Shown: positions 16,926 to 24,269, counted from the first letter of the stretch. The stretch is 59,369 nucleotides of DNA from an uncultured Prevotellaceae bacterium (GCA_900316505.1 ONDH01000015.1:1-59369), one strand, 5' to 3'. The notes: generated from the sequence alone by a model not told the origin. Made by a program: numbers and translations.

Positions 16926-17882
16926 CTACTCACCAAACAGACTCTCCACGAACGCCTTGCGGTTGAATGCCTGCAAATCCTCCATTCCCTCGCCCAATCC
17001 GATGTAACGCACGGGAATCTTGAACTGGTCGCTGATGCCGATGACCACACCCCCCTTCGCCGTTCCGTCCAGTTTCGTGATGGCCATCGAAGTCACCTCT
17101 GTCGCCTTCGTGAACTGCTTTGCCTGCTCAAAGGCGTTCTGCCCTGTCGAGCCGTCCAGCACCAGCATCACGTCATCAGCATCATATCCTGCGGCTTTCT
17201 TCACTGCGTTCTTGATTTTTGTCAACTCGTTCATCAAGCCCACCTTGTTGTGCAAACGACCAGCCGTGTCAATCAGCACCACATCGGCGCCATTCGCCTT
17301 GGCTGAGCTGACTGCATCGAAAGCCACAGCGGCAGGGTCGCTGCCCATCTGCTGCTTCACCACAGGCACGCCAACCCGTTCGCCCCAGATGCAAATCTGC
17401 TCAACGGCAGCTGCGCGGAAGGTGTCGGCAGCACCAAGATACACCTTCAGACCTGCCTGCTTGAATTGGTAAGCCAACTTGCCGATGGTGGTCGTCTTAC
17501 CCACTCCGTTCACACCCACCACCAAGATGATGTAAGGCTTATGCGCCCCTTCGGGTATTTGGAAACCCTCCGTGTCATCCGTATTGTTCTCGGTCAGCAG
17601 ACCGGCAATTTCCTCACGCAATATTCGGTTCAACTCGTCAGTACCCACATACTTGTCGCGCGCCACACGTTCCTCTATCCTGCGGATAATCTCCAGTGTC
17701 GTGTCCACACCCACATCGCTCGTAATGAGCACCTCCTCCAGATTGTCCAGCACATCATCATCCACCTTCGACTTTCCAGCCACAGCGCGGGCAATCTTGC
17801 CAAACACGCTCTCCTTCGTCTTGGCGAGTCCGTTATCCAGCGTCTCCTTCTTTTTCTTGGAGAACATATCAAAAAATCCCAT
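16926..17882 (-). CDS. ftsY: signal recognition particle receptor FtsY
   Basis: FtsY is the membrane-associated GTPase that docks the SRP-ribosome complex for co-translational export. The NG domain is complete: G1 GVNGVGKTTTIGKLA, the DTAGR loop, and the TKLDGTAKGG segment. The acidic A domain seen in E. coli is absent, as is usual in Bacteroidota. I start at 17882 (MGFFDMFSKKKKE); the 21 codons upstream run through the promoter. It has its own -7 element at 17915-17922, 33 bp upstream. Confidence 0.95.
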   Translation of the reverse strand: MGFFDMFSKKKKETLDNGLAKTKESVFGKIARAVAGKSKVDDDVLDNLEEVLITSDVGVDTTLEIIRRIEERVARDKYVGTDELNRILREEIAGLLTENNTDDTEGFQIPEGAHKPYIILVVGVNGVGKTTTIGKLAYQFKQAGLKVYLGAADTFRAAAVEQICIWGERVGVPVVKQQMGSDPAAVAFDAVSSAKANGADVVLIDTAGRLHNKVGLMNELTKIKNAVKKAAGYDADDVMLVLDGSTGQNAFEQAKQFTKATEVTSMAITKLDGTAKGGVVIGISDQFKIPVRYIGLGEGMEDLQAFNRKAFVESLFGE

Positions 17883-17914
17883 ATCTTTTTCCTTTCTTAT
17901 ACTCTTTAAAGTGA

Positions 17915-17922
17915 CAAAGGTA
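17915..17922 (-). promoter_or_regulatory. -7 element of ftsY, with a second copy at 17989-17996
   Basis: The minus strand reads TACCTTTG at 17915-17922. An identical box with the same neighbouring bases (CAAAGGTACGAATAAGTG on the plus strand) recurs at 17989-17996, 74 bp upstream. This gives two possible tandem promoters for ftsY-rimO-HU. Confidence 0.6.
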
Positions 17923-18004
17923 CGAATAAGTGAGAGAATTACCAAATAAAAATGGATTTTTCCCCACTATAGCCACCTTCGACGCCGCCAAAGGTACGAA
18001 TAAG

Positions 18005-18047
18005 TGGGTGAAAAAACAAAAAACCCCTCCAAAAAATGGAGAGGTTT
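18005..18047 (-). terminator. terminator of the rpmB-rpmG-DUF4295 operon
   Basis: AAACCCCTCC (18021-18030) pairs with GGAGAGGTTT (18038-18047) with one mismatch. On the minus strand the stem is followed by TTTTGTTTTTTC. A weaker stem lies just upstream at 18064-18088. Confidence 0.75.
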
Positions 18048-18136
18048 GTCGATTTCATGCCGAAGAGCACCCCAAAAGTGCACTCCGAGCTTATGTTTTA
18101 GTCACGTCGGGCTGAAAAATCCGCCCTAACGTCAGA

Positions 18137-18289
18137 TTACTTCTTCAGATAATCCTTCACGAGTTCGGCAGGAATCATCTTCTCATCAAAAGCGTATGCA
18201 CCAGTCTTTGGAGACTTAAACATCTTGATGACCTTCGTGTAAGAACGACCATCCTTGTTCTGGAGGGTAGCGACGGTTTTCTTTGCCAT
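18137..18289 (-). CDS. DUF4295 family small protein (50 aa)
   Basis: The 50-residue basic protein begins MAKKTVATLQNKDGRSYTKV and ends AELVKDYLKK. Short DUF4295 proteins are found in Bacteroidota immediately behind rpmG and before ftsY, exactly as here, so a ribosome-linked role is likely though not proven. It starts 9 bp after the rpmG stop. It is too short for many ORF cut-offs but is clearly part of the operon. Confidence 0.85.
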   Translation of the reverse strand: MAKKTVATLQNKDGRSYTKVIKMFKSPKTGAYAFDEKMIPAELVKDYLKK

Positions 18290-18298
18290 AATCTAAAC

Positions 18299-18487
18299 TT
18301 ATTTGATTTCCTTGTGCACAGTCATGCGCTTCAGGATGGGGTTATACTTCTTCAGCTCCAAACGGTCTGGAGTGTTCTTGCGGTTCTTTGTAGTGATGTA
18401 TCTTGATGTGCCTGGAAGACCGCTATCCTTCATTTCTGTGCATTCGAGGATGACCTGCACGCGATTGCCTTTAGCTTTCTTTGCCAT
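18299..18487 (-). CDS. rpmG: ribosomal protein L33
   Basis: This 62-residue L33 has the motif [20 protein letters not shown] and the ending [10 protein letters not shown]. It lacks the zinc-binding cysteine pairs of C+ L33 (only one Cys, in ECTEM), so it is the zinc-free form. It lies between rpmB and the DUF4295 gene. Confidence 0.95.
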   Translation of the reverse strand: MAKKAKGNRVQVILECTEMKDSGLPGTSRYITTKNRKNTPDRLELKKYNPILKRMTVHKEIK

Positions 18488-18514
18488 AGTTCTTTTCTCC
18501 TTACTTTAATGTGA

Positions 18515-18775
18515 TTAGCCAATAACCTGAATGTCCTTCCATTCGCAGTGACCCTTAGCGACAGCCTGCTTCAGAGCAGCGTCGAGACCAATGCGATTGA
18601 TGATACGCAAACCTGCGGCGCTCACCTTGAGCACAATCCAGCAATCTTCCTCTACATAGTAGAATTTCTTAGTGAACAAGTTGACATCGAAACGTCTCTT
18701 TGTTCTGCGAAGTGAGTGAGACACATTGTTACCCACCACAGACTTCTTACCTGTAATCTGACAAATTTTTGACAT
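18515..18775 (-). CDS. rpmB: ribosomal protein L28
   Basis: This 86-residue L28 begins [20 protein letters not shown] and contains [19 protein letters not shown], the normal family signature. It heads a three-gene ribosomal operon. A -7 element is 26 bp upstream. Confidence 0.95.
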   Translation of the reverse strand: MSKICQITGKKSVVGNNVSHSLRRTKRRFDVNLFTKKFYYVEEDCWIVLKVSAAGLRIINRIGLDAALKQAVAKGHCEWKDIQVIG

Positions 18776-18800
18776 TTTCTTATATTCTTTTGTTAATTTT

Positions 18801-18808
18801 CAAATCTA
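18801..18808 (-). promoter_or_regulatory. -7 element of rpmB
   Basis: The minus strand reads TAGATTTG, a TAnnTTTG match, 26 bp ahead of the rpmB ATG. No clear -33 box was seen. Confidence 0.5.
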
Positions 18809-18941
18809 AATTTTACTTGGAGAAGTACAGGTCTTCGCCGTTCCGGCAGGCCCGCAATGCCCACCTCGCGAAATTTGGAACGCTCAACCCTTTTTGTTTT
18901 TGAAAATTAGGGGTGTTTCTTAATTATCTTTCGTCGGGATT

Positions 18942-19171
18942 ACATATCCCACCGCCCTGCCACGGGCTATCATTCGAATCCTTTCCTCACCTCCCGTCTT
19001 GCAAACAAGCTTTTCATCCGCTCATTGAGGAAAAGTCTTCGTGATCCGGTTGGGATTGCATATCCCACCGCCCTGCCACGGGCTATCATTCGAATACTTT
19101 CCTCACCTCTCGAACTGAAAGCGAGCTTTCGTTCGCTCGTTGAGAAAAGTCTTCGTGATCCGGTTGGGATT
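18942..19171 (-). repeat. tandem repeat carrying the tRNA-Arg 3' end
   Basis: Two units (19058-19171, 114 bp; 18942-19057, 116 bp) follow the tRNA-Arg gene in its direction of transcription. Both end in the same 28 bp (19144-19171 and 19030-19057), which contain the last bases of the tRNA (AATCCCAACCGGATCA on the minus strand). The rest of each unit is shared with scattered changes, including ATTCGAATGATAGCCCGTGG. A third, partial copy begins at about 18932. The plan recalls the rtT repeats behind E. coli tyrT. Confidence 0.75.
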
Positions 19172-19229
19172 CGAACCCAAGACCCACAGCTTAGAAGGCT
19201 GTTGCTCTATCCAGCTGAGCTACCGGACC
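19156..19229 (-). tRNA. tRNA-Arg (anticodon TCT)
   Basis: The minus strand gives a full cloverleaf. The acceptor stem is GGTCCGG/CCGGATC with one G-U pair, then D-arm AGCTCAGCTGGATAGAGC, and anticodon stem ACAGC/GCTGT around the loop CTTCTAA (anticodon TCT). The T-arm is GGGTTCGAATCCC, with discriminator A. CCA is not encoded. Confidence 0.95.
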
Positions 19230-19447
19230 ATCCTCTCATGGACTTAGTGTCCTTCTCTCAGGCCTCATCCACTCGGAGTTTTACGTATGGCTCAGCCACA
19301 CAAAACATCATGCACGGACATATGCCCACGCAATTTGCGGATGCAAAGGTACGCTTTTTCTCCGAACCTCACAAATAAATTCTAAAATATTTTTCTCGGT
19401 GAGACAATTTTTGTGCCACTTTTCTTTGGAAGTGTCAAGAAAAGGGT

Positions 19448-19455
19448 GTACCTTT
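19448..19455 (+). promoter_or_regulatory. promoter of the orphan antitoxin-like gene
   Basis: TACCTTTG lies about 25 bp ahead of the ATG at 19481. A TTTG about 20 bp upstream of it fits the -33 box. Coordinates of the -7 box are given to within a base or two. Confidence 0.6.
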
Positions 19456-19480
19456 GCCGTCGTAAACAACAAAGAAGCTT

Positions 19481-19753
19481 ATGAACGCAACAAGCCGCGA
19501 CACCTCTGTCAACAGATATTGGGACATGCTCAAGGACTTGGACGTGGATAGCAAACTTGCGCTCATCCACCGCCTGAACGATTCTATTGTCGTATCTGCG
19601 CGCACCCGTAAAAAGAACAGCACTCTTGGTCAATGCTTTGGGGCTTGGGCAACCGATGGCTCATACTCGTCCGACCAACTGCTGAACGACATAGACAAGG
19701 TTTGTGAAGACGAAAAAGACTTCATTGATGATTCCATAAGCTATGAAAACTAA
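19481..19753 (+). CDS. orphan VapB-type antitoxin-like protein (90 aa)
   Basis: The sequence VNRYWDMLKDLDVDSKLALI and later SSDQLLNDIDKVCEDEKDF resembles a Bacteroidales antitoxin family that reads RYWxLLKxLSxxxKLxLI...S..EIIxDIRxAR and normally precedes a PIN toxin. No toxin follows: the next frame is a nucleoside hydrolase-like lipoprotein with its own promoter. The family match is from memory, so the assignment is moderate. It may be the left-over half of a toxin-antitoxin pair, or an antitoxin acting in trans. Confidence 0.5.
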   Translation: MNATSRDTSVNRYWDMLKDLDVDSKLALIHRLNDSIVVSARTRKKNSTLGQCFGAWATDGSYSSDQLLNDIDKVCEDEKDFIDDSISYEN

Positions 19754-19791
19754 ATTTTTCAACATTTTGCAACTTTTTCAAATATAATTCA

Positions 19792-19799
19792 TACCTTTG
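19792..19799 (+). promoter_or_regulatory. -7 element of the nucleoside hydrolase-like gene
   Basis: TACCTTTG, 21 bp ahead of the ATG at 19821. TTTTG about 22 bp upstream could be the -33 box. It supports 19821 over the ATG at 19797, which would overlap the box. Confidence 0.6.
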
Positions 19800-19820
19800 T
19801 ACATCACTATAATCAACTAT

Positions 19821-20855
19821 ATGAAAAAGAACCTTTTACTCTTGCTCACCATCCTCTGCGCAGGCATGCTGGTGGGCTGTTCAGACGACGCCACCTCCTC
19901 CAAAGAGCAAAGCGATACACCCCTCATCATCCTCGACACCGACATCGGCTCCTCCACCGACGACCTCTTCGCCATGGAGATGCTCTACGAATACCAACGC
20001 CAAGGACGCTGCACCCTGCTCGGCATCATCGTCGACCGCCAAGGACAGGAATACGCCGCCCTCGCCGACGTGATGAACACCTACTTCGGATACCCCGACC
20101 TCCCCATCGCACTCATCAGGCAGGGCATCCCCAATCCCAAAATCTGGATTGACTACAAAGACCTGCCCAACTACACCCACCCCGACGGCACACCCATGTT
20201 CAACCGCACCCTCACCGACTACTCAACCCTGCCCGACGGATGGCAACTCTACCGGCAGCTCCTCGCCGCACAACCCGACCACAGCGTCACCATCTGCTCC
20301 AACGGATTCGTCTGCGCACTCGCCCAGCTTCTCCAGTCAGGCCCCGACACCCACTCCCCCCTCAACGGCGTGGAACTCGTGCGCCGCAAAGTCAAATGCC
20401 TCCACATCATGGGCGGTGTCTTCGGCAACTCCATCGAACCCGTCGAATACAACTTCTCCCAAAGCATCAGCTTCGCCCAGACCCTCTTCAAACTCTGGCC
20501 AAGCGACATCGACATCATCTTCACCTCCGGCGAAACAGGCGATCCCATCGAATACACGCCCCAGCAAGTCATCACCGACATCAGCTGGACAGACGCCCAC
20601 CCCATCAAGCAAGTTTACATGCGCTGCAACTGCAACACAGGCCAGAAGATGTGGGACCCCCTCACCGTCATCCACGCCGTCGAAGGCGACTCCCTCTTCT
20701 CCCTCTCCCCCCGCGGCACCGTGACCATCACCCCCCAAGCCGGAACTCCCTTCACCCCCACCCCCAACGGCAACTGCCGCTACCAACTCCCCGGCAGCAC
20801 CACATGGGCAGCCACCCTGCTCCAGAAAATCAGGGACGCGAACAAGACACACTAA
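19821..20855 (+). CDS. nucleoside hydrolase-like lipoprotein
   Basis: The signal sequence MKKNLLLLLTILCAGMLVGC ends in a lipobox cysteine, so the 344-residue protein is an exported lipoprotein. The mature part opens with PLIILDTDIGSSTDD, the calcium-binding DxDxGxxxDD-type motif of inosine-uridine preferring nucleoside hydrolases. Later come VTICSNGFVCALAQLL, CLHIMGGVFGNS and MWDPLTVIHAV, which follow the same family. It would release ribose from nucleosides or related N-glycosides outside the cytosol. Codons are extremely C-rich at third positions (runs such as ATCATCCTCGACACCGACAT), unlike its neighbours, which suggests recent acquisition. The start follows the -7 box at 19792. Confidence 0.8.
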   Translation: MKKNLLLLLTILCAGMLVGCSDDATSSKEQSDTPLIILDTDIGSSTDDLFAMEMLYEYQRQGRCTLLGIIVDRQGQEYAALADVMNTYFGYPDLPIALIRQGIPNPKIWIDYKDLPNYTHPDGTPMFNRTLTDYSTLPDGWQLYRQLLAAQPDHSVTICSNGFVCALAQLLQSGPDTHSPLNGVELVRRKVKCLHIMGGVFGNSIEPVEYNFSQSISFAQTLFKLWPSDIDIIFTSGETGDPIEYTPQQVITDISWTDAHPIKQVYMRCNCNTGQKMWDPLTVIHAVEGDSLFSLSPRGTVTITPQAGTPFTPTPNGNCRYQLPGSTTWAATLLQKIRDANKTH

Positions 20856-20981
20856 ACCGCTCCACACTTATTTGGCATTTGGCGTTTGGCGAAAAGACGA
20901 GAAAAAGAATGTTTGTACACATCTCTTCTCCTTTTTTACGAAAAATAATACAGAAACGCTTGGAGTTTCGTTTTTTTGCCC

Positions 20982-20989
20982 TATCTTTG
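20982..20989 (+). promoter_or_regulatory. -7 element of the VapBC-like pair
   Basis: TATCTTTG, 24 bp ahead of the antitoxin ATG at 21013. TTGG 18 bp upstream could be the -33 box. Confidence 0.55.
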
Positions 20990-21012
20990 CATCCAACCAA
21001 TCATTTCAGAAT

Positions 21013-21279
21013 ATGAATACTGTGTCACTCAACCATCTGTGGAGCTACCTGCAAGGGCTTTCGCTCACAGCAAGCAACCAGCGTTGGCTTGCCACCCACT
21101 TGATGGAGGCAGCCGCCAGTGCGGAAAGCAAGGGTCAGAAGAAGGAACTTGTGTTTCCCAAGATACCGAAGGACTACAAACCTTCGGCTAAGGTGCTTGC
21201 CATGACATGTGGCCCTCTGCCCAAAGACTTTGATGTAGAGAAGGAATTTGACAAAATGTGGGAGGAAAGGGCAAAATGA
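21013..21279 (+). CDS. VapB-like antitoxin
   Basis: This 88-residue protein (MNTVSLNHLWSYLQGLSLTA, then SNQRWLATHLMEAA) has an N-terminal helical part and a C-terminal toxin-binding-like stretch with two PKD-type loops. It lies directly ahead of a PIN-domain gene and overlaps it by 4 bp (ATGA), the normal arrangement of a toxin-antitoxin operon. I start at 21013 because the -7 box at 20982 lies inside the longer frame. It should neutralise the PIN toxin and probably repress its own promoter. Confidence 0.7.
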   Translation: MNTVSLNHLWSYLQGLSLTASNQRWLATHLMEAAASAESKGQKKELVFPKIPKDYKPSAKVLAMTCGPLPKDFDVEKEFDKMWEERAK

Positions 21280-21689
21280 ATGTTTTTCTCGACACCAATG
21301 TCGTCATTGATTTTATGGGAGAACGTGAAGGTTTCTTTGAAGATGCTTCCGCGATTTTTGCCATGATTGAAGCTGGTCAGATTCATGCCACAACTTCTGC
21401 TTTGACGATTGTCAACAGTGCCTACATTCTGAAAAAAGCGTTCGGTTCCGACATCATGCTGAACAAAATTGATGCTCTATGCCAATTGCTTGATGTCGCA
21501 CCATTGGAGAAGCATCAACTCCAAAGCGCTGCCAGATTAAGACCTTACGACTACGAAGATGCCGTGCAGTATTTGTCCGCCCTTCCCTATCATCCCGATG
21601 TGATTATCACACGAGACAAAAAGGGCTTCAAGGACTTTGACATCCTGATGATGACCCCAGCCGAGTTTGTGGCAAAGGCAAAAGAATAA
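21276..21689 (+). CDS. PIN-domain toxin (VapC-like RNase)
   Basis: The 137-residue protein is a PIN ribonuclease. MNVFLDTNVVIDFMGERE gives the first catalytic Asp. A helical middle follows, then RPYDYEDAVQYLSALPYHPD and VIITRDKKGF give the later acidic positions. As a VapC-type toxin it would cut tRNA or rRNA when freed from the antitoxin. The start overlaps the antitoxin stop. A terminator-like hairpin follows at 21831-21866. Confidence 0.85.
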   Translation: MNVFLDTNVVIDFMGEREGFFEDASAIFAMIEAGQIHATTSALTIVNSAYILKKAFGSDIMLNKIDALCQLLDVAPLEKHQLQSAARLRPYDYEDAVQYLSALPYHPDVIITRDKKGFKDFDILMMTPAEFVAKAKE

Positions 21690-21709
21690 ACATGCGCCAC
21701 TAAACCACT

Positions 21710-21779
21710 CCACCACCACAATTACCCCGCACCCTGCAAGCAAATTACGCTGCAAGGCGCGGGGTAATTACGTTGGTGG
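21710..21779. repeat. inverted repeat with 21-bp arms
   Basis: The left arm (21710-21730) contains AATTACCCCGC and the right arm (21759-21779) GCGGGGTAATT; 17 of 21 positions pair. The loop contains AAATTACGCTGCAAGGC, the core of the 23-bp repeat at 4310-4378. It may be a terminator-like or mobile palindrome. Confidence 0.65.
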
Positions 21780-21830
21780 GGGCAGGAGAAGGGCGGTGTA
21801 ACAAAATGCCAAATGCCAAATAAGAAATAA

Positions 21831-21866
21831 CCCGCACAGCACCTTCCACTGCACGGGCTATTTTTT
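21831..21866 (+). terminator. terminator-like hairpin after the VapBC-like pair
   Basis: CCCGcaCAG (21831-21839) pairs with CTGcaCGGG (21850-21858) and is followed by TATTTTTT. The stem has an internal loop, so the call is moderate. Confidence 0.5.
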
Positions 21867-21916
21867 CTATCTTTTTCCACTGATGATAACCCCCATTTTT
21901 TCAACTCCCTGATTTA

Positions 21917-22089
21917 ACGTCAGTTCTGTATAAGATGTTGCGCCGTTGGCGCCGAAGAAAAAATATAAAAAAATAAATAAAAATAGGTAAAAATGAACTT
22001 GTTTTTTTTATATTTTCACCTATTTTTTTATATTTTTCTTTCGGCGGCTTGCCGCAATAAAGCAACTATCTTTTATACCGAACTCACAT
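21917..22089. mobile_element. MITE-like palindromic element B (173 bp)
   Basis: The left end ACGTCAGTTCTGTATAAGAT and right end ATCTTTTATACCGAACTCAC are inverted copies, and the pairing continues through most of the element. The left arm carries hairpin GCGCCGTTGGCGC and the right arm, read in reverse, GCGGCAAGCCGC, each followed by CGAA(A)GAAAAATATAAAAA. TGATTTA occurs on both sides (21910-21916, 22090-22096). It is the fullest copy of the family seen also at 4083 and 59276. No gene is inside; it can fold as one long hairpin. Confidence 0.7.
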
Positions 22090-22124
22090 TGATTTAAGCA
22101 CTTTTTGATTATCCTCCAAATTTA

Positions 22125-22156
22125 TTTGTTCCATTCGTGTTTTTGCCGTATCTTTG
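22125..22156 (+). promoter_or_regulatory. promoter of the lipoprotein DHH phosphoesterase
   Basis: TTTG at 22125-22128, a 20-bp spacer and TATCTTTG at 22149-22156 match the Bacteroidota -33/-7 pattern. It begins about 35 bp after the end of element B. Confidence 0.75.
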
Positions 22157-22185
22157 TAGCAAGAAAAATATTTGCAATTATGATT

Positions 22186-23298
22186 ATGAGGAAAAATCAT
22201 CTTTGGCTGTTGACAGCCATCGTGTATTGCAGCCTTGTCATGACGGTGGTGTCGTGCTCCAAGGATGACAACATTGTGAATCCTGACGCGGGAGCAGAGT
22301 TCAAAGCCATGCTGAAGACGTTGAACTGGGGTGACGACACGTGTTTCGTGTATGGACACAAGACGCCCGATGTGGATGCGGTCACCTCTGCACTCTCATA
22401 CGCAAAACTGATGAACACGCTGGGCTACAATTGCAAGGCGAAAGTGTCAAGCCCCATGAACCGTGAGACGCAGTACATTGCCCAGCTTTTCGGCTTTGGC
22501 CTGCCTGAACTGAAAACCTCGGTGGCGCCCCAGACACGGCTCCTGCTGACCGACCACACGGACTATGCACAATGTGTGGATGGTGCCCGCGAAGCCATTA
22601 TTCTCCAGAAGATTGACCACCACGTCGAGGGTGACATTGCCGATGCCGCCATTCCTTATGTCCGCCGTGAAATGGTCGGTTCGACCAACACCATCATCTA
22701 TGAGTGCTATAAGGAGTTGGGTGTCGATATCGACGATGAAACGGCACGTATCATGCTCGCTGGTATCATCAGTGACACACGCAACCTGACGAAGACCACC
22801 ACTTGTGGCATCGACTCAACGGCTTGGTGGGCACTCTCCACACAATTAGGCATCTCAAGAGACTCTATGGCTGTCATTAACCACAATATGGAAGATGCTG
22901 CCTATGATTATTCAGGCATGTCCGATGAAGAAATATTGTTGTCTGACTATAAAGACTATGAAATTAACAGCCACCTGATTGGCATCGGGAGTCTTGTCTG
23001 CAAGCAGGCAGAAATGGATGACTTCATCACGCGAATGTTGACTGCGATGCCTGAGGTCATGAAGCAGAAAGGTCGCCAGATGCTTTTTGCCAAGATTGAC
23101 AACTTGGTGCCCAATACAGGAAACGACAAGGACGTAAAGCCATATATCGAGGAGGGAACCTATTTCATCTACTATGGTGAGGGTGGCAAAGAAGCGGCAG
23201 AGGCTGTGTTCGGAGCGTCGCTGCGTGAAGGCGTGTGCTATACCATTGAGGACCTATCACGCAAACAGATTGTACCCCTTATCACCAAAGTGCTTTAG
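22186..23298 (+). CDS. lipoprotein of the DHH / family II pyrophosphatase type
   Basis: Residues 1-24 (MRKNHLWLLTAIVYCSLVMT, then VVSC) are a lipoprotein signal. The mature part matches manganese-dependent inorganic pyrophosphatase (PpaC) or related DHH phosphoesterases: GHKTPDVDAV at 58-67, DHTDY, DHH in KIDHHVEGD, and AGIISDTRNLTK. The C-terminal DHHA2-like domain follows. All metal ligands of the DHH domain appear present. Family II pyrophosphatases are normally cytosolic, so an exported lipidated form is unusual; it might hydrolyse pyrophosphate or another phosphodiester in the periplasm or outside the cell. The ATG at 22180 (MIMRKN) is an alternative start. Confidence 0.82.
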   Translation: MRKNHLWLLTAIVYCSLVMTVVSCSKDDNIVNPDAGAEFKAMLKTLNWGDDTCFVYGHKTPDVDAVTSALSYAKLMNTLGYNCKAKVSSPMNRETQYIAQLFGFGLPELKTSVAPQTRLLLTDHTDYAQCVDGAREAIILQKIDHHVEGDIADAAIPYVRREMVGSTNTIIYECYKELGVDIDDETARIMLAGIISDTRNLTKTTTCGIDSTAWWALSTQLGISRDSMAVINHNMEDAAYDYSGMSDEEILLSDYKDYEINSHLIGIGSLVCKQAEMDDFITRMLTAMPEVMKQKGRQMLFAKIDNLVPNTGNDKDVKPYIEEGTYFIYYGEGGKEAAEAVFGASLREGVCYTIEDLSRKQIVPLITKVL

Positions 23299-23373
23299 CA
23301 GCCCAAGTTCACACAAGCAAGCATCGGAGGCAATTTTATTTCCCCAAAATGTTGGGATGAGAAAAATAATGCG

Positions 23374-23381
23374 TACATTTG
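23374..23381 (+). promoter_or_regulatory. -7 element of the MBL-fold gene
   Basis: TACATTTG lies 28 bp ahead of the ATG at 23409, with TTGG at 23352 about 19 bp upstream as the -33 box. Confidence 0.65.
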
Positions 23382-23408
23382 CAAGTCACAAACCAAATCA
23401 ATCGGAAC

Positions 23409-24155
23409 ATGAACAAGACTATGGCTATTATTTTGGCGATGCTGGGACTGAGTCTTTCGGCATACAGCCAGACACCTCAGCAGACGGAGGTGGACGAGTT
23501 CAAGACGGAAAGCGGAAAGGAAGTGAAACTGCATGCGCTGGTGCATTCGAGCATCCGCATCGAGTTTGGCAGTTTGGAGCTGTACATCGACCCTGTGCGC
23601 CAATTGGGCAACCGCACCATCGACTACACGAGCATGCCTCAGGCCGACTTCATCTTCGTCACCCACGAGCATGGCGACCACTACGACAAGGATGCCATCA
23701 AGCAACTCTCGAAGGTGGGCACACGTTTCATCACCAACCGCCGCTGTGCCGATATGCAGGGCTATGGACTCGTCTTGAAAAATGGCGACAAGGAAGACCT
23801 GAACCTCGGCATCAAGGTGGAGGCTGTTCCTGCCTACAACACGTCGGAGGGACGCACGCAGTTCCACCCGAAAGGACGTGACAACGGCTACATCCTCAAC
23901 CTCGACGGCTTGCGCATCTACATAGCCGGAGACACGGAGGACATCCCCGAGATGGCTGACATCCACGACATCGACATCGCCTTCCTGCCTTGCAACCAGC
24001 CCTACACGATGACACCCGACCAGCTCATCAAGGCGGCACGCGTCATCAAGCCGAAGGTGCTCTTCCCCTACCACTATGGACAGACGGACGTGACCACCCT
24101 CCCCGCTTCGCTGAAGGATGACGGCATCGACGTGAGAATCAGACATTACGAATAA
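23409..24155 (+). CDS. secreted metallo-beta-lactamase-fold hydrolase (UlaG-like)
   Basis: The signal peptide (residues 1-20, ending SAYSQ) is followed by an MBL-fold domain. THEHGDHYD gives the HxHxDH motif (H86, H88, D90, H91), YIAGDTEDIPEM the bridging Asp, and LFPYHYGQTD the last His. The short 248-residue form without extra domains resembles UlaG-like MBL hydrolases (beta-lactamase superfamily domain 2). An export signal is common for these in Bacteroidales. The substrate cannot be told; a lactone, phosphodiester or similar is possible. It has its own promoter and a strong terminator. Confidence 0.85.
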   Translation: MNKTMAIILAMLGLSLSAYSQTPQQTEVDEFKTESGKEVKLHALVHSSIRIEFGSLELYIDPVRQLGNRTIDYTSMPQADFIFVTHEHGDHYDKDAIKQLSKVGTRFITNRRCADMQGYGLVLKNGDKEDLNLGIKVEAVPAYNTSEGRTQFHPKGRDNGYILNLDGLRIYIAGDTEDIPEMADIHDIDIAFLPCNQPYTMTPDQLIKAARVIKPKVLFPYHYGQTDVTTLPASLKDDGIDVRIRHYE

Positions 24156-24183
24156 ATTGGCAACAACATCCCAGCCAACAAAA

Positions 24184-24221
24184 AATGCTCCAAAGCTGCG
24201 TGCCTTGGAGCATTCTTTTTT
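24184..24221. terminator. bidirectional terminator
   Basis: AATGCTCCAA (24184-24193) pairs perfectly with TTGGAGCATT (24205-24214). T-tracts lie on both strands (TTTTTT to the right, and on the minus strand TTTTTTG). It serves the MBL gene from the left and the flavodiiron gene from the right. Confidence 0.85.
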
Positions 24222-24237
24222 CTGCTATTTTCTGAAT

Positions 24238-24257
24238 GGTTGCGGCAAGCCGCAACC
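24238..24257. repeat. perfect hairpin related to the element hairpin
   Basis: GGTTGCGGCAAGCCGCAACC is a perfect inverted repeat around AA. Its centre GCGGCAAGCCGC is the hairpin core of the MITE-like family. It lies 13 bp after the flavodiiron stop. Confidence 0.75.
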
Positions 24258-24269
24258 TTTCATGCTATC

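Noticed and set aside
19030..19171. attL/attR pair of a genomic island at tRNA-Arg
   Set aside because: The identical 28-bp copies are only 114 bp apart with no integrase or island between them; a tandem repeat explains them better.
19025..19378. Open frame of 117 codons reading through the tRNA-Arg gene
   Set aside because: It translates the antisense of the tRNA and its repeats (the well-known false peptide containing DPVGIRTQDPQLRRLLLYPA).
20149..21016. Two plus-strand frames overlapping the nucleoside hydrolase-like gene
   Set aside because: They are Pro/Ser/Arg/His-rich by-products of the C-rich sequence; the family motifs lie in the 19821 frame.
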